Shown: piece after piece, positions 37,364-48,854 of the stretch
Layout: each line of letters begins with the position of its first letter
How positions within the stretch are numbered: position 1 is the stretch's first letter
DNA from: Cardiocondyla obscurior
Taxonomy: Eukaryota; Arthropoda; Insecta; Hymenoptera; Formicidae
Direction: 5' to 3'
NCBI RefSeq assembly: GCF_019399895.1
Contig: NC_091864.1
Location: forward strand, 9,154,001 to 9,218,000
DNA length: 64,000 bases
Position numbers and translations under genes: made by a program
The notes under the pieces: model-generated
What the model was told of the DNA's origin: nothing
Seen by the model: the letters and a program-made list of their open reading frames with translations, nothing else
Databases searched by the model: none

Positions 37364-39728
37364 ATTTGCGACTTCATGTAACTAATAGCGATTATATTTT
37401 TTTTAACCTGGATATAATATTACAAAAAGTGCTAATACCTATTTAAATGTAACACCAGCCACGCCTAGAGATTCGTAATTTTCGAGTTTTATAGATTATT
37501 AATATTAGAGACGAATAATTAATTTGAAATAAATGCAGCTTGAAAATATAAATGTAATAATCTTATTTTAAATATTATCGTAATATACTATATATATATT
37601 TTTTCTTTTTTGAAAGTAAAATTTTGTCAATTATTTTTAAAATTATTTCTTAAGCACGGCTTTTTTATAATATGCATTGATAAAAATATTATTTAGCTGT
37701 AAGCTACAAATTTCAAATTAAATAACAATTTATTTCAAAAATCTTTTTATGCCTAATTAAAGAAAAAAAAATGATTTATTGGAAATCTAACGAAGTAAAA
37801 TAGGTCATGTGGTTTCTTTTTTTATTCTGATAGATGGAAATGACAAAAATATAACCGGACTAATAAATTAGTCAAATAAATTAAGAATATTATTGAATTT
37901 ACATATTCCTTTTAATTTTCTGCGGAGAAACATCGGCATTCGTTAATCCTAGATATAAAAGATTTGTCGTATCCATCAACGGGTCAAGTATTCGGTACTT
38001 ATATCGGCCAGATGTTTCAAAGATTATTACCAGAATGACTCGAAATTCGTATTCGAAGGTAGCGAATACCCGATAAAACTGTTACGTGAATAATAACGAG
38101 ATAACGGTAACGATAGTAAAGCTCACAACGTTGGCATTTTCTGTTCCACAAACCATGTTACACTTGGCTTTACGTAGTTAACTTTTTTTTTTTCCCCCCT
38201 CTCGAGTTACGCACGCGGATACCGAACGAGACACCTCTCCCGAGAAGAAAGGAAAAAGTTAAATTTTTAAAAATGTATTGAATGGCTAAGCAAGAAGACC
38301 TTTGCGCGAACGAGCCGTATTTCGCTTCGCTGTGACAGGTTTCACAGGTACGCGCAACTTATCATAATGATATTCGTGCGTTGCCATGCCTATTACATCG
38401 TGTAATTGACGATTAAACGGCGACGCGAGGAAAATGCGGAAAGGGCGAGCGTAATCGCGCGGTGAAAGGTGAGGCGAAAATTCTCGGATGATCGATGCAT
38501 GATTCACGAAAACCGTCGTTACGGAATCGTGTTAATTAACGACACAAAAGCCATTGACACGAGTTGTAACAGTGGAGTTGTCACGCGCCGGAGTGCGTGA
38601 CTGCGCCTCTGAACTTCTGAAAAGAGGATTTGTTCTTATGGTAATCGAACGAGCGCTAGGTGATATTTTAATCTTTCCAGTGAAAGGCTCCGTGGATTCA
38701 AACGAGCAGTATCGTCGCACACGAGATAATTAAATGAGATAAATCGGGATAAACCTGGCTACGTAATGAACGCTTCATATTAAAATCGGAGGCGTACGTG
38801 TTGCACACACGTGTAATGACGTGTGAATAACGATCTAAGCTTTTCTTGAAAGCAGCGATTTCACTTTGATTCGATATTACTTTGTTCTTGAAACGATGAC
38901 AAAAGCCAGAATTGGGTTAACATCGCGTCGCCGATCGGGCAGAATTTTTATCGTCGGTCCACGTACTGTTAAACGCGTGTGCCAAGTCGCTCGTAAGTCG
39001 CTTTAACGTCTCCGCCACGTACGATTCCAATTTCGTTCGATTTTTCAATCGTACAGAAGAATGTAAAAGAAAAAAAGTCTTACAAGTTTTTTTTTTTCAG
39101 TCCAATAAAAAAAAATGTGCTCGCGTTATTTTTATTTCTTTTATTAATCGTATTTTATTTTATTTTATATTTTAAATTTAAAAAATTAGAAAGAAAAGAA
39201 AGTTAGATGATGAAAATGAAGAAATGTGAACTACTTCCAAAAATAGGAAGAGAAATGGTGGTCCTACGAAAAACTCTCATAACGATAACGAAAGTTATCG
39301 TGATCTCGTCGTCACGAATTATTCGTCGGTATTAGCGGCATGTAGGAGAGGTATCCCACTTAATCGAACCCGTTCGGTAATTCGCGTAAGTTCCTTCGAA
39401 ACGGCAACGCACGTTTCATCGTGGCGCCCACAAAAGTTCTCCTCGATGGAGGGGTATCCGCTATGTTCGCTTGAACCCGAACCCACTATTGGCGGAAGTT
39501 GAGATGGAAGGGACACCGGTCTCATATATGTTCGACCACGCACGCTTCACAACCACTTCGAGCTTGTGACACGCGGTCCAAGGCCACGGTTGACGGTCAA
39601 GATCGCAGAGGAAAAAAAAAGAGTACAGGGTGAGAGCGACTAGCGAGTAGTTAAGGAAGTTGCCATTTTTTCGGTGGTGATAACGGCGGTGTGCCTTCGA
39701 TCGGTCGGCAAATTTTGCGGAGAGAACG
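37364..39728. other. Intergenic between cuticle protein and Osiris gene
   Basis: 37.4-37.9 kb is AT-rich 3' flank with an AATAAA at about 37528-37533, a likely polyadenylation signal for the cuticle gene. 38.2-39.0 kb and 39.3-39.7 kb are richer in CpG. A TATA-like CATATATG at about 39523-39530 lies 200 bp before the Osiris start codon and may be its core promoter. No other gene is seen. Confidence 0.45.
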
Positions 39729-42449
39729 ATGAGAACCATGAGAACGGCCACGATTTTTTTAATCCTCGGACTTGCCCTACGCGCCGTCTACGCGACGACA
39801 GACGATGAGAACACGGAGCAGGACCAAGACATCCTGGAGTGCGTGTTCGCGGAAGTCGCCGGAAATTGCTTCAGAACAAGGTTGGCCCGCCAGCTGGACC
39901 GGATGGAAGTGGACATCACCGGAGAAAGGAGTAAAGTACCAATTAGCACTGTGATCGAACAGGCTGGCGATGTTATTGCCGAACTCACCGATTTCGCTCT
40001 ACGAGACAATAACGCAGACGGCGCGACTGGAAGACTTGAGGAAGACGACGCTCAAGAAGAGTATGAAGGTAAAAATTAAAAATCAAAAAGTAATATTTGT
40101 AATATGTATTATACATTAATGAAAAAAAAAAAAAAAAATAATTTTAATATTTTATTTTTATATTGGCACGTTAATTCCTAAATTAATAATCGCTTTCTTT
40201 CCAGACAATTGATTATTTTTAACTCTTCTTGTTTCTTTGTTTAAATTATTAACTTTGTTAATGTCTATTATATATTCTAATGGAATAACATAAATTTTAG
40301 CTGACTTTCATACAAATAAGACATCGATAAATAGTGTGTCAGCATAATTAACCTGTCGTTGATCGAGATTGGCGATTTCGCGATTTAGATTTCTAATCGC
40401 GATGAGACGGCACGTGGTGCACGTGTAAAACCGTCCACGCACGTTGTACCATCCTTCGCGCTTCCCGAGAGACACAGTTGGACAAAGTCGGTTAACTCTT
40501 TCCAAACTGCTTCCATTATTGGAGATGTAACGACAGGAAGTCAGTTCATCCGAGTGCACTGAAAATTACTGTGCCAATTTTCTTCTCCGTTACGCACTTC
40601 GTTTTCCTCGTGCCTCCGTTTTAAATAAAGGAGGAGAAAAAAAAAAACTCACGCATGAGAAATAATTTTAGAAATATTATTCGTGACAATTAACCTTGCG
40701 TACAATTTCAATTTTAATATCACGGAAAGAATTATATCAAAATATATTCGTATAAACGTTCGTTACTGCCGACTGACTTATTTATTTTCCGCGCGTGACC
40801 GCAGTTTCGACCCCGCAAACTATCAAACTTTAAGTACCTGTACCAAGAGACACGTCACACGCACTCGAGATGAAGAAAAAGCGTTAAAGAACAGTTCATG
40901 GGTAAATAAAGAATTGAGGTGCGCGCTTCTCGCTCATCCCTAAGACTAATATGTATGAGAAGAGAAATGAGTCTCGCCGACCAAGCGCGGAATCTGGCAA
41001 ATTTGGAAAACGTCGCGATTACAAGGGTGAACGAACCTCCCGCGGTTTGCGTAATCATCGACGTTTAACCATCGGGCGTTAATGCAAGCGTAAAACTTCA
41101 CAGTTATCACCTTAGACAGACAAAGCGAACCGCAAGTTAACGCGCGATCGGTATCCCACAAAGTTTCCGTTCGGATACTAGAAACATTTACATCTCTCGC
41201 ACACGCGATTGTACCTGCGCGCGCGTGTCGCCCGACGTTGCGATGCTGCTTACGTTAATTTCACGCAACGACTTAGGCAGATCGGCAGTAACGGTACCGA
41301 TCGCGTCATTTTTCCGGTTATTTTTTCCAGCAGACGTCAAAAGATGCGAATCGCACGAGGGCGGAAGGAATAAACCCTGGTTGATCTTCGACGAGCTTAA
41401 ACTCGCAAAAACGGAGAACGTCACGACTGAAATCGATCCGATGCGTTATTAATTAACGAACGTGCCGAAAAAATAGAAAGAAAGAAAGAGAGAAAAAAAA
41501 AGTCAATTCTTGAACGATAACGGTACCGGAAATATTATCTTCGTTATCTTTTGGAGCGTACAAAAAAGCGTACGGTACTCGCGAGCAAATTGCTGACGAC
41601 AAATTGAGTAATTCGACGGACATTACGCTAATTTGCTGCGGTTCATATCGGTTTAATATTTCACCAAACAAATGGAAAATGAATGAAAATATTAATGGCG
41701 TTTCGATGGCTCCACCCTGGTCGTGTTATATGGCACACGGAAGAAACATTTTTTTTACATCATGAGAAAATTCGGCCGCGAAAGCGATCCGCGCGACTCT
41801 TTTTTTTTTTAAGAAAGTTGTACCGGTTGCGGGCGATTACGTGGCGGCGCAAGCCAGACGAAAAACGCGTCAGGTTAAGGTTTGTAGGTCAACCTGCATA
41901 GAAATCCTTATGTACCGTTCGCCAGGTTGCGTGGTATAATTAAAATCGCCTTCACATCGTTAATTTATTCTACTATTTTCAACATTCGATCTCGCTTGAA
42001 ATTATCTACAGCGTTCTATAATTCCCCTTTGCATGGAAACCCGCTTCGGGATTCGTGCTTCGCGATAACAGGTCCGATTTAATTTAATTTAATTTTACTT
42101 CTCTATTTCAGAAGAGGGACGAAAGAAGAAGAAATTTAAAAAGAAACACCTGCAAAAAATTCTGGGACTGGTGATGCTGCTGAAAGCGAAGCTCAGCCTG
42201 TTGCTGCAACTGATCAGTACCCACTTCCAATTGAAGTTCTTCGTTATCGCCGTAATATCGCTGTTGCTGAACGCTGCCAGGTTCTGGATCGAGATCAAGA
42301 AAAATCAACCCTCGAAGGTTATCTACTACGAACACGCGCAGCATCAGCATCACTACGATCACGATGAACACGATCACGGCTATTGGGGGAGATCGTCGAA
42401 TGAGACGCCGCAAGATCTTGCCTACCGTGGTCACATACCCACGGACTGA
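39729..42449 (+). CDS. Osiris family protein (DUF1676)
   Basis: Two exons, 39729-40068 and 42112-42449, separated by a 2043-bp phase-1 intron, give 225 aa. A signal peptide (about 1-22) is followed by an acidic stretch and a Cys pair with C-x8-C spacing (C38, C47; ECVFAEVAGNC). Exon 2 opens with a strongly basic patch (GRKKKKFKKKHLQK) and a long Leu-rich hydrophobic region. The tail is very rich in His and Asp (HDEHDHGYWGRS) and ends in the family-typical LAYRGHIP. Osiris proteins are insect-specific, membrane-associated proteins of cuticle-secreting cells, involved in endosomal trafficking and cuticle nanostructure. The member number cannot be given. This is the most canonical Osiris protein of the window. 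Confidence 0.9.
40069..42111 (+). other. Long intron of the Osiris gene
   Basis: This intron of 2043 bp is long beside its neighbours (mostly 65-400 bp). It starts AT-rich, has a CpG-richer middle (about 40.35-41.45 kb) and ends in a clean polypyrimidine acceptor (CTCTATTTCAG). No coding exon is supported inside it. The CpG-rich middle could hold regulatory sequence; this is inference only. Confidence 0.5.
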
Positions 42450-44318
42450 CATTCGAGATCGCTCGAATCTGATCGAGGAAAAGAGCATTTTGCGAGGAAA
42501 CGTCGAGGAAGAAATTTCATTGCAAAATGATTATCGTCGAACTTAATTTTAATTTATAACTAACAGCTTTAGTCCAAAAGTCAGGAAGTTTTTGCGACAC
42601 AATATGCGACACTTACACACGTTGTTGTATAGTACTTATTTATTTAATTTATTGCATTATGCGTCGGGATATGCAGTGCGATCGTCTTAAATTTCACTTT
42701 AACTAATGACAGACGATCGGAGATTTCTCCGGTCTCTGATTATCATATTATAAAAATAGCGCTCCTTAATCGCCTTGAATCATACCAAAGTTACTTACGA
42801 GTACCTGTTCTATCTCGCCACGAGGAGATTTCTTAGGATCGATTATTTTAATTAAAAGAACACGCTATGACTCGTATCGTGACTCGGCAAACTTTAAGTC
42901 TAATTTATAAGTCTCTTTCTTTCTCTCTTTCCGAATGTTTATCACATCGACGTATTGTATAATTACGCAAATTTATATATATGTCGATGGCTTATCATAA
43001 AAATGTATCTTGTGACATTAGAAGAATTATATATTTTTTAAAAACAATTTCCTTACAAAAGGCAATATAATTACAAAATTATTATTTGTAATACCTCTGA
43101 AAATTAATATCTAGAAAAGCATGTATGTACTAAAAATTAATTTTTATAATAAACTGTACGAGTATACGATTTCACCTTGGTGCGTGGGTCTTTCCAATGT
43201 GATTACAGGTGTTACGTCGACAAAGGAAATTGAAAAATCGTCGTTGCGCTGATAATTTTGATGCATGAATCGCGCGACCTTCTTCAGTCGCACCGGTGGA
43301 CCATCCTAAAATCTTTGTATTCCTCGTCATAACGCGGCGCATAATGCGACTGGAATCTTTAAGGAGCGGCGATATTTTCAGGGTGTTCCCCTTGCTACTG
43401 ATCGCTTCAACGATAAGATTTGTGCAACGATTGCGGCGCATCGGGACGCGCCACGAACCGCGGGAAGAAGTTGCCTTACGAAGGAAACGTGTGTTTGATA
43501 TCTTGGCGAAAAGCCACTGTGTTTTCACGAAGAAAAAGTTATTTGCACTAAAATATCTTTTAAAAGCGCAAACACGATTTCATAATCGGACACATTTATC
43601 TCGTTGATATTATTACGTATTCACATCCCGAAGAAATGCTGCTCGCAACGCGGCCTTAACGAAGATGAGGCCCCGGCTGGAGCTGCCCTCGAATTTCGAT
43701 GGCCGAATTCGCGCAATGATACGTTCCGTCTACGAAACTTTGATTGGAACGCAGCCAAATCGCGGGGTGAAACTAACGTGTCGCGCTTGGAGATAAAATA
43801 GGTATGGAGAACAAATCCGTGAGACCAAAGAGTTACGATCAAAGCCAGAAAATGGAACCGCTACGTAAAAGTTTCGGCACACTCGCCTCGCATGTGATTT
43901 ATACCTGGCCTTCGAATTTCACGTCTTTTAAATTCTCATAGACGATTCAGCGCACTTGACTCCTTTTAAAAGTAATCCTTTCTCAGCAGAAGGATCTTTC
44001 TGACTGCTAATGCTTCCAAGGTAGACCTTAATATCAGTCGTTAATGTTTTATTAAAGTTTAATACGCCTAGATAATTTTAATCTAAATTAATTAGCTGGG
44101 GAGAAAAAAAAGTTTTTTTTTTTAATTTAAAAATAACACGAAAATTGCCAAATAAGCGCATCATCAAGCCGCGAGCAACGGCATTTGCATCAGGCCTTCG
44201 AGGATGATGTGGACGTCTGACGATGGTCATTGGCAGACCAAACGTGATAAGTTTACTGATTTTAATGTACCAAGAATCGACCATTCATACAATATTCAAG
44301 ATCTTTACGTGCAGGACA
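42450..44318. other. Intergenic, no gene seen
   Basis: This is the 3' flank of the Osiris gene, then AT-rich sequence to about 43.15 kb, then a CpG-richer segment (43.2-43.9 kb) with open frames on both strands that look like chance. The region ends at the core promoter of the next CBM14 gene. Confidence 0.5.
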
Positions 44319-44354
44319 CTATATAACACCCTTCTGTAAATCGCATCATCAGTC
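44319..44354 (+). promoter_or_regulatory. TATA box plus arthropod initiator for the CBM14 gene at 44492
   Basis: A TATATAA box starts at 44320, and an arthropod initiator (TCAGTC, 44349-44354) has its A at 44351, 31 bases downstream. This is the standard TATA-to-start distance. The predicted 5' leader would be about 141 bases before ATG 44492. Recognised from sequence alone. Confidence 0.6.
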
Positions 44355-44491
44355 CTCTCGAGATTCCCGTACACAGAGCTACAATAAAACGTCTTGTTTT
44401 GCGAGGTATCGCCCACCGTAACGAGGGACCACCAGCGCTCGAGGAGATAATACAGGAAATTACACGTATTCCGCGATACATCATTACAATC

Positions 44492-45312
44492 ATGACGCGA
44501 AAGGAGCTCTTAACAGTCTTACTTCTCGGCTTGCTAACGATCGCTCTGAGTTTGCCTCAACAGCCAAAATCCAAGAGACCCACTCCAGAGTACAAGGTTT
44601 TTCGGCTAGATAATTTTGTATTAAAAAAATTTTTTTTTTATTGACGTATTCTTATTATTACACGCGCAGGTATGGTAATTCTAAAGATTCCGATAAAATT
44701 GTTCTAGCCGTCTAAAACCGGCGGCATGCTGCTTCCCGACAATGCGACGCTTATTCGCGAAGACATCGTCGATACATTTTCGTGTCAGGACCGAATTTAC
44801 GGTTATTACGCCGATATGGAGAATGAGTGTCAAATATTTCACGTATGCATGCCGCAAACGAGGGGTTCAACCCGATGGAGTTTTATTTGTCCCGCAGAAA
44901 CGGTGTTCAATCAGGTAAACTAATATTCCATCTTTCTTCACGTGAGAAAATTTTATAATTAAAAAAAAAAAATTAAGGAACGCCAAAGACTTAAAATTAT
45001 ATTTTTGTTAATAAAATAAAATAAAAAAAAATTTTTACTTAAATTAGAGATGCAATATGCTAATTTTTTTTATAGGCGACATTTGTATGCACGCAAACGG
45101 AGAGCTCGATACCGTGCGAGGAGTCGGAAAAATATTACTCTCTGAACGAGGACATCGGGAAAGAGGTGGAAGAAGAGGAAGAGGCAGATCAGAACCGAGG
45201 GAAGAAAAATGCGACGAAGATTTTGGAGCCCGAGGTGGAAACAGTGCTGAAAAAGCAATCTCCGAAAACTTCGAGGCTGCTAAATCAAGAGAGATTGTTC
45301 CGACTTCGTTAG
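44492..45312 (+). CDS. Single-CBM14 chitin-binding protein (CPAP1-like)
   Basis: Three exons, 44492-44596, 44708-44914 and 45076-45312 (both introns phase 0), give 182 aa. A clear signal peptide (MTRKELLTVLLLGLLTIALS) is followed by a basic linker. One CBM14 domain (about residues 65-120) has the family pattern CQDRIYGYYADMENECQIFHVC and six cysteines, completed in exon 3 (FVCTQTESSIPC). The C-terminus is a long charged tail with an EEEEE run and many Lys, different from the tails of the two other CBM14 genes here. CPAP1 proteins bind chitin in cuticle and are needed for its integrity in several insects; that role is inferred by family. The 3' flank has overlapping AATAAA signals at about 45697-45707. 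Confidence 0.88.
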
Positions 45313-47065
45313 AAAGAGCCTGCTATTTTTTTTTCTCCCCTCGTTCCGTTTAAGAGAATTCGAGCTATAAAGTGCGGTGATTATTATGGCTAAAACAATC
45401 TCGGCTAAGGTATAAAAAAAATTTTAGCTGCAATCAAGATTGATCAAACGCTCATTTAGAAGTTTAAGATAACCGCTTGTAAAGTCGCCTCGCAAAAGCC
45501 TTCGCAATAACAAATGTGCGTAAAACTAAAATTTAAACGATCTTTGTACGTACGGTGTAAAATACTTCGCATAATAACGCAATTTGTGTAAAATAATATT
45601 CTGTACAGTGCCATTAAAGTACGGATAGAACGTAAGTTGTACATAATTTTTTTAACTTACATAATTATGTGCAAAAATATATGTAACTGTTCATCTAATA
45701 AAATAAAGATGCTGCAAGAAGTGTTGATAATTCCGTTTAATTTATCGAATACATATATTTCGAGGAAGAGTTAACGTAACGTGCATGATATTTATTCTTA
45801 AAGAAAAATCTTGGACGTTGAGGTAAAAATCATGTGAATATTGTTTTATGACTAATAATATTTAAGTACGAGCGAAATATAATACAAATCTAATACTGAT
45901 AACTAAAGCGCAAGACCAAGATTATAAAAAGAAACGTTACACGATTGTCCCAAGCCTAAAGTATATAAAAATCGTGACGCGAGGATTTTGCAAACGTAAA
46001 AACTTAATCAAAGAAGGTGCTTATTAAACAATATATACACAAAAAAAATATTCTTGGCAACACTATCTATTTACAGCGATTGATATGTGTCGATATTGGT
46101 CTTTTGTGAACTTAATGTAAAATAACTAAAAAATATATATAATATAAAAAGCGCACTATTCAAATAAAGAATTTTCTGTCGCTATAAGCTTCGTTAATGT
46201 AATGTTGTAATCTTATGTACGTTTAAGAAAGCTTAAACTAAAAACACACATAAATACACACATAAGACAGCTAGAAATAGATCCAAAACCATCGTCCGAT
46301 TCGCCGATCGTCGAAAAATTTTTTATGAAATCGCACAAGTTGCGACGTTTAAAACATCATCCACAACTCTTGCGTTCCAGCGTTTTCTATTCGATATCTT
46401 TGGATAGCTAGCTATCATGTCTCGAATAGCCGAGACCTATCTAACTTTTCGCAATGCCGATAAAATAATAGAACAAACAACAATTATACATACACGCGTA
46501 TTTATGTAACAACACTCTAACGAAATATTGTTTCCATCTCCGAATTGCAGCATCAATTTGTACATATTGCATCTATAGATTCAATAATCTGTAATTGCAT
46601 ATATAAATTTCAATTTGAATATCAAATTAAACAATCAAAATTTGTAGCTATTTACACAAGTTTATCTATTATATTTTTATTTGTAGTAAATTTGTTTTTC
46701 CGTTTATATTAATTATTATTCTATTATAAGAAATATTTATATGTATATATATCTTTACCTTCGATTTTTAACTACTACTACATATAAAAATAATTAAAGT
46801 CTCTGATTATGTGTAATTAATAAATGAGTCAAAACCTTATTAAAAAGGTAAAACTACACTTTCTACCCTGTATCACTCTCTTTAAAAAAAAAAAAAAAAA
46901 AATTATTTAAAACTGTTTAAAATTTAAAAAATATAATATTCTGCTTTACGTGTAGATTTCTCTTACAAATTTTCTTAAATCTTTTTCTGTATTAAAAGTT
47001 TATATCTACTTTGATATTCTAAGACCTAAGCTTAATACCTTAATTTAATAAATCGATTTTGTAAG
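45313..47065. other. AT-rich convergent 3' flanks, no gene
   Basis: Between the end of the CBM14 gene (plus) and the end of the PTB gene (minus). It is very AT-rich and likely holds both 3' untranslated regions. A 43-bp imperfect inverted repeat lies at 46387-46429. No coding exon is seen. Confidence 0.5.
46387..46429. repeat. Short imperfect inverted repeat (hairpin)
   Basis: The outer arms CTATTCGA and TCGAATAG are perfect complements, and the centre is the 14-bp palindrome GATAGCTAGCTATC; a small mismatched internal loop separates them. The hairpin is too short for an animal microRNA precursor. It lies in the probable 3' UTR or flank of either convergent gene. Confidence 0.6.
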
Positions 47066-48854
47066 TTACGCTTCAGAATCCATCGTAAGATCCGCTTCGA
47101 TTTCTTCGGGGCTCCTCAAATCGATCGCAAATCTCTTTCTGGCGGTGTTATCCACGGTCACTCCATTTAGCTTCTCCTGAGCCTTCACAGTTTTGGAGTA
47201 ATTTTCGAAAGCCGCAGCGAGGGCGTATGTCAGTTGCCTCGCATAGTATTTTGATTCGCAAACAAACCCGTGACACTCGAACGGGGAGATTCTTCTGAAG
47301 TTTTCCGTTTCGCGAACAACGATCATAGAAAAGACTCGCGTGTAAACGAGATCCTGCACCCCGTAAGAGATCGTCTCGATAGGATACATTCTGGACAAAT
47401 TGGCATCTTGCTTTCTCTTGTCTAGCGGGAGTAAGGCAACTCCCTCCTGGGAGACCACCAGTTTTATAAGAGGAAGCATTGTGTTAGTCGGCAGAGCCTT
47501 GGCGGCCGAAACCATATTATCGACGGGCCTTCTGGTGTGTTTGATGCCCCAAAGGCCTCTTGCATCATGGGACCCCAAATATTTCACCTAAAAACGGTCC
47601 GTTTAAAGGCTTGAATACGTAACGAACTTACAAAGGATTCTTTAGAGCTTAAACGGCGCATTAATATCTTTTAATATTTTATGAATAAATTCAGATTCAG
47701 AAATTAACTTTTAAAAAGTATAATATTAATTGTAAAGAAAATGTGTATAACAAAGTTTACTGTATTATTTTGCTTTAAACATTACTTTATCGTAAATATT
47801 AAAAATATATTACTTAATTTCTTTAATAAAATTAATTTGTACCTGAAATACTTGCGGCAGATCAGTAGAGCCTTCGAAAACATTATTGTCAATGGACAGA
47901 CGTGACAATTTCGACACAAGCTCCTTTTTCTTATTATCGGAAGACACCGGACTCTTTTCCTTTTTCATCTCTTCCAGAGACTGATCCCCCTGTTTTCAAA
48001 ATCACTTTTTTTAACGCGCGAGTTTATCATTATAATTAAATCGATTGATCGGAATCTTGAAATAATTCGTAGCGCCGATGCGTTCGCGATCCACGCGATC
48101 AATTAATAGCTTCTAAGAAATCGAAAAAGAACCAGAATACACCATGAATGTAAGTAAAAAAGTAGCGAGACTACGAAATGGTAGGCTAACGGGAAAATTT
48201 ACTACAACGTGACGTATTCGGCAAACATAGTAACGATAAACAACGCTAATGGAAACGGCAAATCGATCCTCCTCTCGCGCAGCCAATGATTCCGAACGCG
48301 GCTTTCTGCCTCGCCTTCGAGAGAGCCTTAAAACACTACTCACAGGAATGTTATCGAGCCGGCTGTGCCTCGTTGACCTAGGCTTGACTTTAAGATGGTA
48401 CTCCACCACGTTCGGTATGTTCGGCGTGTTGGGCACGACTGAACCAGCGGCGGTTGACGCTCGTTCAGAACCCTCGCTTCCGGCCTCGATCAGAGGCGCT
48501 GGTGTCGTTGATCCACCTCCACCAACGACTTCCGATGTCTAATTGCATTTCATCGAGTTAATTAATCGTCAATTAATTTTTATATTTCAATAGCGCGCCG
48601 ATAAAAACGCAATCTTCGCGCACTTTGCATCATCGTTTCACGTATACTACGTCGCGTAGTAATATAAGATTTAATAATCTAAGATAATTATTTGCAATGT
48701 ATGTTACAAACATATATTTTTTTTTTTTTTAATTTACCTCCGGTGGAGAACGAATTAATTGCTCAACGTTGTGAACGGTATCATTACTAACGGTGAGGAC
48801 CTTCCTCAGGACATTGTCCGTCCTCTTCGCGAAACCAAAGTCCTCATCTTCCAT
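47066..48854 (-). CDS. PTB (phosphotyrosine-binding, PID) domain adaptor protein
   Basis: Four exons, 48854-48738, 48538-48344, 47989-47843 and 47587-47066, all with phase-0 introns and good splice sites, give 326 aa. There is no signal peptide or membrane segment, so the protein should be cytoplasmic, the only clear intracellular one here. Residues 1-150 are low-complexity (Gly-Gly-Ser, Pro-rich, then Lys-rich). The PTB fold spans about 150-300: it opens with VFQVKYLGS, continues with IKLVVSQEGVALLPLD and YPIETISYGVQD, and ends in the helix ARQLTYALAAAFENYSK. PTB domains bind NPxY-type tails or phosphoinositides and link receptors to signalling or endocytosis. The first strand signature and final helix are clear; which PTB subfamily it belongs to I cannot say. 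The acidic C-terminus follows RKRFAIDLRSPEEI. Confidence 0.85.

Noticed and set aside
43172..43528. Minus-strand 118-codon frame between the Osiris and CBM14 genes
   Set aside because: It is basic and featureless, with an open frame on the opposite strand as well; no signal peptide, domain or splice partner.
46396..46420. Similarity to the insect miR-9 sequence
   Set aside because: The seed differs (TCTTTGGA instead of TCTTTGGT) and the hairpin is too short for a microRNA precursor.
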